Source of the DNA: Ctena decussata
Lineage: Eukaryota > Mollusca > Bivalvia > Lucinida > Lucinidae
Length of the DNA: 64,000 bases
Assembly: GCA_963989385.1 (NCBI GenBank)
Contig: OZ022512.1
Span: forward strand, 29,657,899-29,721,898
Direction of reading: 5' to 3'
The translations under genes and the position numbers were made by a program. The notes under the pieces are model-generated. The model worked only from the letters and a program-made list of their open reading frames with translations, ran no database searches and was not told the DNA's origin. Of the stretch, positions 1 to 33,551 are shown piece by piece (the first letter of the stretch is position 1; each line of letters begins with the position of its first letter).

Positions 1-24196
<24,196 letters not shown>

Positions 24197-24600
24197 AGTC
24201 CAAGACTAGGAAGAATATTGGATATGGCTATAGTTTAGTGAGATCAAGTGATGATAGTGAGATTCAGAAATTAAGAAACTGATACTGTTGGAATAAAGTT
24301 GAGATTCAGAGATTAAGAAGCTGGAACTTTTGGAATAAAGTGAAGTCAGAGTGAAAATACCAAAGACTAGGGAAATTATTGGATATTGCTATTGCTTATT
24401 GTGTTCAAGCTTTGTTAGTGAGATATTGGTATAGTTTAGTGAGATCAAGATGTTAGTGAGATTCAGGAACAAGGAAAATAGCACCTCTGGAATAGAATTA
24501 GTTCTGTGTGAAAATACCAGATTCAAGGGAGATTATCTGGTATTGCTATAACTTGGTTGAACGTGATCAATCTTTTAATCAAGTATATAAATAATTTATA
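24197..24600 (+). other. HECW: HECW 3' UTR with degenerate tandem repeats
   Basis: The segment after the stop contains further degenerate copies of the stop-codon neighbourhood (around 24283, 24322 and 24480). Typical pieces are TTGGAATAAAGT and AAAATACCA. Two AATAAA hexamers (24292-24297, 24334-24339) fall inside these copies and could act as poly(A) signals. The true UTR end is not visible. Confidence 0.6.
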
Positions 24601-24817
24601 GATTGTCAAATTCAACATCACATGCAATCATTTAGAAGAGACAGTTCTCAGAGAAAGTAAGCATTAATGTCCCTCACTGTGCCCCACAGTGCTTCTAAGG
24701 TTTTCTTACCTTCATTTGAGTTTTGGCATGCAAAAAGGATGCTTGTACCATATGTACAGCAAATGCTCAAACCTGCCAGTGCAGCCTTGCAGTCTGATCA
24801 GAACTCTATACACCATG

Positions 24818-25057
24818 TGAGCCACGACATGACAACACCAACAAAGTGGCATGGTGGGCCCAAGAAAGACTCAGATCAGCCTGGACATCTGCCCAGTCTG
24901 ATTAGTGTCTTCGCAGTGCCCTTGAAGTGCAGCTTAGCATCTAAGCTACCTCCTTGCCGACAGCAAAGCGACTGCTCAGACTGGGCAGATGCCCAGGCTG
25001 ATCTGAGTCTTTGATGGGCTCATGCCATTTTGTTGGTTTTGTTGTTTCCTGGCTCAT
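24818..25057. mobile_element. MITE family C, copy 1
   Basis: Ends GAGCCACGACATGACAACACC and the inverse of that motif. Inner arms are CAGATCAGCCTGGACATC and GATGCCCAGGCTGATCTGAG. Eleven copies are in the window. Confidence 0.85.
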
Positions 25058-25328
25058 GTATTGACCCAGAGGAAGCCAGATTTTAAGGCTAGACAGCACA
25101 GCTTCACACCTGTGGATAACTTTAGTAAGACCTGATGCTACCAGAGGAAATGGATTTATTAAAAGTGGACCGAGATTTCTTGATAAAGACATCATATGAA
25201 GACATGTTTGTCATCTCAACCATATGAAGTGCCATTTATGTTATGTTATAGTTATCAGAGCTTCAGATAAGTGGTGTTTAATGATAATTTTTAGATCAGT
25301 TCTACTGTTCATTGGTAAAATCATATTT

Positions 25329-25554
25329 GCCTCGACAAGACAAAATAAAAAAAGTGGCATGTATGCTACACTAAGACTCAGGTTAGCTTGGGTATCTGCC
25401 CAGTTTGATCAGTCTTTTTTTGTGTGCTTGGAAGGTAGCTAAAGGCCTAAAGCTAACTCCATGTGGACAGCGAAGACTACATGTAGATTCCCAAGCTGAT
25501 CCGAGTCTTCGCTGGGCCACATGCCATTTTAATGGTTTTGTCATATCGCGGCAC
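25329..25554. mobile_element. MITE family C, copy 2
   Basis: A diverged copy, with TCTGCCCAGTTTGATCAG and CAAGCTGATCCGAGTC arms. Confidence 0.7.
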
Positions 25555-25586
25555 ATTTATGTTGTGGCCCCTCAGTAACTGTCTTA

Positions 25587-25848
25587 AGGTGAATGGATAC
25601 ATTTTAGTGGTAAAGAACTGTCATTTTCATTTTTCCTACCTTTTCAGTGGGAGTCAACCACTAAAAGAAAGGTGAAAAATTCTTTCTTTAAGAGTAGAAG
25701 ATCAAAGTCTTGGCTCCCCTAGGTTGAAATTCTTTCCTTCAAGAGTAGACCCTGTTTTGTAAGAGCTTCATCTGTGGAAGCAAATAGGGAGTCACATTGT
25801 AAATAATATGGAAAAACATGGAGGTATATCCATTCATCATAATATGGG
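25587..25848. mobile_element. MITE family B, copy 4
   Basis: AAGGTGAATGGATACATT and GGTATATCCATTCATC ends. The core repeats the AAGAAAGG motif. Confidence 0.6.
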
Positions 25849-26727
25849 GTCACAACGTCATGCGAAACATGCCAGCATTACCATGAAACCTGCAACACAA
25901 GGTTGTTGGATTACTAACTTCTTTATTGTTGTTCTAAAACTTGTTGGCTTCAATTTTGATAATGCAGAATTGGTATAAAGAAATCTGGATTTGCTGAATG
26001 ATGAAGGAAACAGTTTTGCAATTAACATGTCACAGTCTGAGAAAAGGTACCAGCTTACAGCAGTACTTCATTTTCCTCAGCAAACTGCTGTTAACTGCTG
26101 CAAAAGTACACATTTCAAAATACATATGATTGCCATTAGGTGAAAAGGGACCTTACAGCATGCAAGAACAGTGAAGACTCAGATCAGTCTCTGTGCAATT
26201 GGATTTAAGTCTTCCCATTTTGCGTAGTACTAGTTTTGAATGCTGGCAAGTCTAAAAAGTGAAACTCATCAGTAAGTGCCGCTGCAGATTTTAGTGTTTA
26301 ATGAATGCATATAGCTCAAGGTCCCTTTCCACTTGACATCAGTTGCATGATTGCTTCCATCTCTTGGAAGCTTAGCTGTGGAATGGTCACAGTACATGTC
26401 AGTTTCTCTACGCTTAAGCAGGAAACCTTTAAGAGTTCTCAAAGTTCCTGGAGGTCGGAACTGTAAGAATTTATTGTAAAAAGAAAAGAGTAACAGTGTG
26501 GACAGAAAAGCTTAGCTATCAATACACAGTAACAATGTGGACAGAAAAGCTTAGCTGTCAGTACACAGTCAAGAAATCAAAAACACATGTGAATCAAGCA
26601 CTCATTAGATTTAGAGTTAACTAACAAAGGAGAAATGAGCTGTGTTATCAGGCTCAACACTGTAGCCTTGTTGTTCTTTTTGGCTTTATTTTGCTCATGC
26701 CACAATGAAGTTTTTTTGTTTTTTTTC
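25849..26727. other. Intergenic, no gene seen
   Basis: Unique AT-rich sequence. A short direct repeat, GTGTGGACAGAAAAGCTTAG (26494 region) and GTGGACAGAAAAGCTTAG (26534 region), is the only feature. Confidence 0.5.
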
Positions 26728-26740
26728 AAAAATGTGATCT

Positions 26741-27014
26741 TGATTGATTGATTTGTTGTTTTACGTCCACGGTAAACAGCTATGGTCATGTCGGGACGGT
26801 CAGTTAACCTAACCACACTATTCCTGGGCAGGCTTAGACCGTCTAAGCGGTTAACCAGTACTGAGTGCACATATTTTCGCCAGTAACTGACAACTGCCCT
26901 TCTTGAATCAGCGGAAGGAGAAACGAAAGTATGTGGCTAGACCAGGTATCGAACCCAGGACCTCTGACTTATGAGTCAGGTGCCCTACCGATTGCGCTAC
27001 GTGGCCCGGCAAAA
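26741..27014 (-). mobile_element. SINE family 1, copy 2 with target-site duplication
   Basis: On the minus strand: GCCGGGCCACGTAGCGCAAT head, loop CTCATAA, B-box GGTTCGATACC, body, and an AATCAATCAATCA tail. It is flanked by AAAAATGTGATCT at 26728-26740 and 27015-27027. Confidence 0.93.
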
Positions 27015-27239
27015 AAAAATGTGATCTGGTTTGATCTACAGGGTTTACAGTGGCATTGATGCACAAATATTTAGGAAAAGTATGGTAAATTCTGTCATAT
27101 TTGTATACCATAAAAATTCTAAAAATTATGACACCTAAAATAATTACTGTACATACGCCATGATAAGCATCCTTGTTTCATGCTGCAGCTCAAATAATTT
27201 CTGTAATTGTTCTAAAAATAGAACAATTTTGTTTTAAAA

Positions 27240-27355
27240 TGCAGTAATGCATCTAAAATGTGCAGATGGAATGGCAATCAGTGTAGGCCCTGATCAGACT
27301 GCTCCTTTGGAGCAGTCTGATCTGGGTCTGCACTGTTTGCTCAGATGCTACATGT
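27240..27355. repeat. Hairpin repeat (GCAATCAGTGTAGG type)
   Basis: Inverted CAGACTGCTCC-TTTGGAGCAGTCTG. It matches the DNA around the SINE insertion at 32881 and acts as an empty-site relative. Confidence 0.7.
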
Positions 27356-27359
27356 TTTC

Positions 27360-28240
27360 ATGGACGTTTACACTTGTGGCTGTCAAATTGCAATTAGCTT
27401 ATAGCTGTGCTATTGAAAATGCTTAACATTTTTTACTCTCAAGATCATCGAAATTCTCATTGTGTCTCATTCTGTGCAATTTATGCTTTTATAAAAATGA
27501 AGATTTCAATTTTTTCAAGTTATTTGCTTTGTTGTGCAATTTCTCAAGGTCATAAAAGTGTCAAATCATGTATTAAAATTGTTGTGCATCAAATCATGGT
27601 TGTTAAAAAATCCTTCTCATCATCGTATGCTCATGGTCCATAGTGTCTTGTGGTTAAGAAAGTATTTCTTTCAATTTTTTTCTGTTTTATTGTGTTTGTA
27701 TCATCTTTATGGCAGTCCTACTTTATTTGTTCAAATGCACAGGCTTTGAGAAAACCAGAAAAGTTAAATGTTGTTGTAGATTTACATGTATATTGATGCT
27801 CAAAAATAGTTTCTAGAAAAAAAATCATCCCTTTTTGGGGTAGGTCTCAAAGGTTAATGAATAATTTTCAGTAGAAAGCAGCAGTGATGCTGAGAGGCAG
27901 AGACTTTGGATTCTTTGTCACCTACAGCAAACTGTATTTACGATGAACAGATACATCTACTTTTTCCACCAATCTAAGGCATCTTTTGTGACTTCTTTCG
28001 TGTTTGTGTATGTACAAAAACTCATTGTACCATTGACCTTTAAACAGATTTTAAAAGATGTAAGATGGCTGATTATTATTTGTTTCTTAATTTCAGTTAT
28101 TTCTGTTATGGCTCAACCTTTCATAGGGCTTTCACATTAATTGGTATGTATGTGCCACAACATAGAGAATACATTTTGAGGCATGTAGTAGACTGCTCTT
28201 CCCATATATAATATTCAAATAATTAAGGTCAGTGGATATA
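27360..28240. other. Intergenic, no gene seen
   Basis: T-rich unique sequence. Short open frames lack codon structure or recognisable domains. Confidence 0.5.
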
Positions 28241-28242
28241 CC

Positions 28243-28406
28243 CAGAACTCCAGATAAGGTGGGGTTTTGAAAGTTATAATATTTTTTCTTATTTCTCAAC
28301 AAAAACATGCTTTGTGACCCTTTGACGATTATAATGAGGGGTCTCAATGTATGTTTTTAAGTAGAATCTCACTTATCCCTGTTACTCTTTCTCATATGGA
28401 GCACGG
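28243..28406. mobile_element. MITE family A, copy 3
   Basis: Shortened copy, AACTCCAGATAAGG to CATATGGAGCACGG. Confidence 0.7.
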
Positions 28407-28409
28407 TAC

Positions 28410-28615
28410 TCCTCCGTCAGTGGATACACCTCAACTTTTCTGGCATCAAATCCAAGGGAAACAACTTTCAAAGGGCTCCCTTTCAAAAAGGTTTGGTTTA
28501 AAAGAATTTGCATCCTTGAAAGAAAATTCTTTTAAAAGTTAACCCTCATTGAGAAGGGAGGCTAGAATGATAATGGCAGAGTCGCAGCCCTCAAAAATTT
28601 ACTTGGATATATCTG
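28410..28615. mobile_element. MITE family B, copy 5
   Basis: Directly abuts copy A3. GTGGATACACCTC end and CATTGAGAAGGGAGGC segment are present. Confidence 0.6.
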
Positions 28616-28640
28616 TGAAAAGGGCACAAGATGTAAACCA

Positions 28641-28884
28641 GGGCCCAGTTGTTCAAAACTAACGACGTCGTTAGTTAATGTTTTGTTAAAATTTCAAATG
28701 TAAGAATCTCAAATACACCAATATTTTTTGTTGAAAAAATGTGAGCAGCTTTTGCATTGCAAAAGCTTCTCACATTTTTGCAACAAAAAATATCAGTGTA
28801 TTTAGTTATAAAGTCATAAAACACTTAACGAGTTTTCCACTTAACGAGCTCGTTCGGCTAACGATGCTTTGAACAACTGGGCCC
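28641..28884. mobile_element. MITE family D, copy 2
   Basis: GGGCCCAGTTGTTCAAAAC to GAACAACTGGGCCC, 244 bp, the same length as copy 1. Confidence 0.92.
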
Positions 28885-29279
28885 TGACCTACGGCTACTC
28901 ATGCTGTGTGGCAAAACAAAATGGCATTTGGTGCATCACATGAAATAAAGTACTCATTTTTTGTATATTTTTTTTGGTGTGTAAAATATTGGCCATAAGT
29001 GACTGTGTCTGCATGGTGGGAAGGTCAAATTAAAGCAGACATTTCAATTTTATTAGCAGAAGAGCTGACCCTGGAAATTCTTGTACCGTGGTGGTCTTAA
29101 ATAATGAGAAGCTCCATGGCAGATTGGATAAACCCAGATGAGGAGCTGTCTGATCAGGGTCTGTACTGTCAGTTCTGCCAGCTAATTCACATTCTCGGTG
29201 GAAAGCCACTTTGAATAGCACAGACTCTGTGGAAAGCACAGATAGCCTGTGGTTACCGTAGCTGACTGTCTGATTAGCC

Positions 29280-29462
29280 AGAGTTCCAGATAAGGTGGGT
29301 TTTTCGGGATAATAGCATGATAATTTTCCTTACTGCTCAATGAAAACGTACATTGTGACCCCTCATTAGAACTCTCTCAGCGCGACAATTCTAATGAGGG
29401 GTAACAACCTATGTTTTCATGGAGAAATATGCAAAATTATCCCTGTTACCCAATTAGCTGAT
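29280..29462. mobile_element. MITE family A, copy 4
   Basis: GAGTTCCAGATAAGGTGG to CCCTGTTACCC. Core CCTCATTAGAACTCTCTCAG. Confidence 0.8.
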
Positions 29463-29675
29463 ACATTGTTCAACTGATTGTATGTTCATCTGATTGTCTG
29501 TTTGTGTAATTGTATCTCAGGAGTGACAGAGTAGAATTATTTGGCCAGAGTAGAATTTATTTATCAATTTTATCTTGTAAAATGTTCAATAGAAAATCCA
29601 TAAATGTTAAAACATGCTTTCTTGTGGACTGTATTTCTACCCATTGTAGGTTATTTGTGTTACTGTAAAAATCTA

Positions 29676-29765
29676 GGAAGGTTTGAGCAAACAGTGCAGA
29701 CCCAGATCAGACTGCTCCTAAAAGAGCAGTCTGATCAGGGCCTACACTGTTTGCCATTGCATTGT
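29676..29765. repeat. Hairpin repeat (GCAAACAGTGCAG type)
   Basis: GCAAACAGTGCAGACCC pairs with GGGCCTACACTGTTTGC around CTGCTCCTAAAAGAGCAG. Confidence 0.75.
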
Positions 29766-30290
29766 CACTTTTTAGATGCATGACTGCATTGTAAAGCCAA
29801 ATACAGGAAATATTTTTGGTGTCCCAGTTATTTTCGAAATTTTGTCATATTGTGAGAAAACCTGTCTTGAATTGCATAGACACAGACCAGTTTGCAGTCA
29901 AGTGCAGGCTGGTCATGGCAGGCCAAAATTTATGTGCTCCAAGGCAGATTTTCTCACCAGGGTCTTTGTAGTTGGCAATGGGAGTCTTTGTAGTTGGCAT
30001 GTAAAAATGCAAGAGTTTCTGTATGCTTGTAGATGTAAAGAATTATACTGATTATTTATTTTATACTCAAAATGCAGCGGTCTCTGTTAATGCCTATGTA
30101 CATGTAAGATTATAGAATTTTTACAAGCTTTGTTACGATGTAAATATACATTTAAAAATAGAAGTTTTATATACATGTGGATAAAAGAAATGAGTATTTG
30201 TGGCTTTGAGCTTCTAGGGATGTAGATACAGTTGCCAGTATAACCATACACACGTACATAAGTGGGCCTTCCTATAAGAGTGTTGGATGG
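29766..30290. other. Intergenic, no gene seen
   Basis: Contains the short direct duplication TCTTTGTAGTTGGCA near 29962 and 29985. Nothing else. Confidence 0.45.
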
Positions 30291-30296
30291 TCTTTC

Positions 30297-30542
30297 TGGG
30301 CTGTGTGGTTCAAAACTAATTATGTATGATATTAGTTAACAAGGTGTTAAGATTTCAAATGTATTGCAAGCAAACCCTTCTATTTTTTGCTGAAAAAATT
30401 TGAGAAGCTTTTGCATTGCAAAAGCTCTTCACATGTTTTCAACAAATTATTAGCACACTCGATTTCACTTGTACTTGAAGACTTAATGAATTCATGAGTA
30501 ACAAATTCCTTAAGTTAATGATACTTTGAATAACTGTACCTT
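30297..30542. mobile_element. MITE family D, copy 3 (diverged)
   Basis: Retains GAAGCTTTTGCATTGCAAAAG centre. Ends are eroded. Confidence 0.75.
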
Positions 30543-31196
30543 GGAGTTTTCTTCATATTGCTCCATTAAAATATATGCTGAAGCAATTCTGTAGGCAGCA
30601 TGACAGTTTTAAGGAGAAGTAGCAGAACAGATCTTCGAAGTTTCATCAAATGCTCTTCTAGTCTTGACAACTATTCGATCTATGGAACTTGGGTTCCCTC
30701 CATTTGGTAGTAGGGTCAGTGTTGGCTTATTTATACTGTATGGCCTATTTCTGCTTTATGGTTTAAGTAGATAGATTATTGTAAAAGCAGTCAGTGCTTT
30801 TATCCCCTGCCTCACTATGAAAATATAGAGTCAGACATAAGTTGCGCTATAGAAGAAGGTATGTTTCAAGTAACGTTATCACAGAAATATCTTTCCTTTT
30901 GCATCAATATTCTGTCTAAATATTATTCACTATCCAAAAAACTGAAATATTTGAAATTTTATTTAATGCATATCAAATATGCTGATTTGTCGATTATGAA
31001 ATTTAACATTCAAATAATTGGGGTGACGCTTAACTTATGTCTGACTGTATATGACTCATCTTTAGAAAATAAAAATGAAGAAAGAAAAGAGGGAATTATT
31101 ACCATATTTCTTTACTTATAAGACAAAAGGTTTTCCCTTTCAGAACAATCTCAAAGATCTAGATTCCTCTTCTACATGTACTTTGGATAGCTGCAT

Positions 31197-31544
31197 TACC
31201 GTATACGCGATAATTTTTGCGGTGTTCCATTTTTCTCGGTCACTTAGACGCGAAGATTAAAATCGCGAAATAAGCTCCTGTTTCTTACAAAGTATCATAA
31301 GTAGACACACAGCGTCCATATATTTTGTTTCTGTTTGCTTCGGTAAAGTCTGGTACTTTTCATTTGAGCCAGTTCTTTCTGCCGCAGGTTAATGAAAGAA
31401 CTAGCTCAAATGAAAATTAAGCAATTTTGATTTTTGCGCATGTTGCTAACCGCGAAAATTGAAAATCACGAAAATTAATGTTTATACTTTTGTCCCTAAA
31501 CCGCAAAAAAATTTGAATCCGCGAAAATTACCGCATATACGGTA
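31197..31544. mobile_element. MITE family G, copy 2
   Basis: Ends TACCGTATACGCG and CGCATATACGGTA with GCCAGTTCTTTC and GAAAGAACTAGCTC inside. Confidence 0.85.
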
Positions 31545-32180
31545 CTCAAGACTGATTGATTTACATATTGGGGTAGTTATGGAAGAGTAAAATCCCATCT
31601 TATAACCAAGTAAATATGGTAACTAATTACCTCCCTTTAGAAACTGTTTACTTCCCTTGACTTATACTAGTGAAGGGAGATAATTCAGTCATGGCTCCAG
31701 TTGTCACACTTGCATTTGCACTGTCCACAGATATTTTGAATAATTTTTAAGTAAAAAATGGCAGTGTTTTGTATAGACCACTAGTGCATTTGAAAACTTG
31801 TGGTAATTGTTAGTTTTCAAGCTTTTCATTGTCTCCTGAACCCAAACAGCACCAACCTGTATTAAGGGATCATCTGTCTTAAGCAGCCTTTTTGTGTTCC
31901 CCTATGATGACCCTTTAATACAGGTTTAGTGTATATCATTGTTCATGCAGTCTCAAATGTGCATATGTGTCATAAGTGTAAGAATGCAGTATGTTATATT
32001 GATCATAAAAGTAGATTATTCATATTATTGTTGTAAAGTTAACACATAAATGTGTTTACAAAGAAAAAAACAAGAAACCCTTTAAAGTGTTGTTCCAGTT
32101 TCTTTCCTTCATCACTCACGCCTTTAAATAAATTAGGCGCAGTCTTGTCAGAATCTGTGTAGTACACAAGACACCAATCT
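31545..32180. other. Intergenic, no gene seen
   Basis: Unique sequence apart from a loose inverted pair near 31630-31690 (TTACCTCCCTT and AAGGGAGATAAT). Confidence 0.45.
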
Positions 32181-32423
32181 GGGCCCAGTTGTTCAAAGCA
32201 TTGTTAGCCTAACGAGCTCGTTAAGAGGTCAACTCATTAAGTGTTTTGTGACTTTATAGCCAAATACACTGATATTTTTGTTGAAAATATGGGAGAAGCT
32301 TTTGTAATGCAAAAGCTTCTCACATTTTGACAACAAAAAATATTGGCAATTTTGTGATGTTAAAGTTTGAAATTTTAACGTCACGTTAACTAACGACGTC
32401 GTTAGTTTTGAACAACTGGGCCC
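32181..32423. mobile_element. MITE family D, copy 4
   Basis: GGGCCCAGTTGTTCAAAGC to GAACAACTGGGCCC. Confidence 0.92.
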
Positions 32424-32447
32424 TGATGTTGAAGATCACGGTAAAAA

Positions 32448-32678
32448 ATGAGTACACCTCGGCATTGTTCCTTCATTTTTACGCCTGGGAACAATTTTGT
32501 GACTTCCTGTTTGTTTCCCTGGATACTGTGGCCTTTCCAAAGGGATGTCTACTCTAAAAGGGAAGAATTTGCTCCAAAAGGAGCAAATTATTCCCTTGTA
32601 GAGTTGACCCCCATTGAGAAAGGAAGCGAAATTGATACTGGCAGAGTTGCTTCCCCTGAAAGTGTATCTATTCACCTA
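32448..32678. mobile_element. MITE family B, copy 6
   Basis: Gapped palindrome around GGGAAGAATTTGCTCC and GGAGCAAATTATTCCC. Confidence 0.75.
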
Positions 32679-32880
32679 AAAAAAAAACAACATGCTTTGC
32701 TTGCCCCAACCAGACTGCTTATGCATTTATGCTGGTCTATGCATGCGCATTTAGCATATGTCTGAAGACCTTAATCTCTGAAGATGCAGTTTGTAAATTG
32801 CGGTTACCATAAGAAGTTAGACACTAAAATAATTATAGTAATTGTCCTAAAAATGGAGCAGTTTGGTTTTACAAAGCAGT

Positions 32881-33155
32881 TGGTTGGTTGGTTGATTTGA
32901 TGCTTAACGTCCACGGTAAACAACTAAGGTCATGTCGGGACGGTCAGTTAACCTAACCACACTATTCCTGGGCAGGCTTAGACCTCCTAAGTGGTTAACC
33001 AGTACTAAGTGCACATACTTTCGCCAGTAACTGACAACTGCCCTTCTTGAATCAGCGGAAGGAGAAACGAAAGTATGTGGCCAGACCGGGATTCGAACCC
33101 AGGACCTCTGACTTACGAGTCAGGTGCCCTACCGATTGCGCTACCTGGCCCGGCC
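32881..33155 (-). mobile_element. SINE family 1, copy 3 with target-site duplication
   Basis: Minus-strand tRNA head GGGCCAGGTAGCGCAATCGG, anticodon-like CGT and B-box GGTTCGAATCC. Flanked by TTTACAAAGCAGT at 32868-32880 and 33156-33168. Confidence 0.94.
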
Positions 33156-33168
33156 TTTACAAAGCAGT

Positions 33169-33330
33169 AATGCATCCAAAAGATGCAGATAGAATGGCAA
33201 ACAGTGTAGACCCTGATTATACTACCCATTATGAATCAGTTTCATCTGGGTACAGTGTAGGCCCTGATTATTCTACCCATTCTGAATCAGATTCATCTGG
33301 GTCTGCACTATTTAATCAGACCTATCTGTC
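33169..33330. repeat. Hairpin repeat hosting SINE copy 3
   Basis: Contains GCAAACAGTGTAGACCCTG and a duplicated CAGTGTAGGCCCTGATTAT segment. Confidence 0.6.
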
Positions 33331-33361
33331 CCAATTCTTAAATTTTTTACAGTTCCTAATA

Positions 33362-33551
33362 TCAGGTTTGGTTTCTTATCAGTTTAGGCAAGTGTATATT
33401 GAATATTTTCACAGCATGATCAGCACCACAGCTTGCTAATTGTAACCAGTCATTGGTGTCCTTGACATCTGATTCACTGTTGCCATGGATACCAGCTAGT
33501 CCCAAACATGGACGGAATCTGAGACGCTTCACAGTAAGATGATGAGCTAAT
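33362..33551 (-). CDS. ELP2: ELP2 last exon (residues 783-845) and stop
   Basis: Encodes [12 protein letters not shown] and then [20 protein letters not shown], the final WD strand of ELP2, ending in TGA at 33364-33362. It lies 4.8 kb from exon 19, across an intron holding mobile elements. A possible weak ATTAAA poly(A) signal is at 33316-33311. Confidence 0.95.

Noticed and set aside
26900..27010. Possible tRNA gene on the minus strand
   Set aside because: A- and B-boxes are present but the anticodon stem is short, and the unit continues into a SINE body and tail with target-site duplications. Same for 32881-33155 and 34145-34302.
32448..32765. 105-codon open frame in intergenic DNA
   Set aside because: Starts in MITE family B and runs out of it; no conserved motif.
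33047..33439. 130-codon plus-strand frame
   Set aside because: Crosses a SINE head and the antisense of the last ELP2 exon; not a gene.
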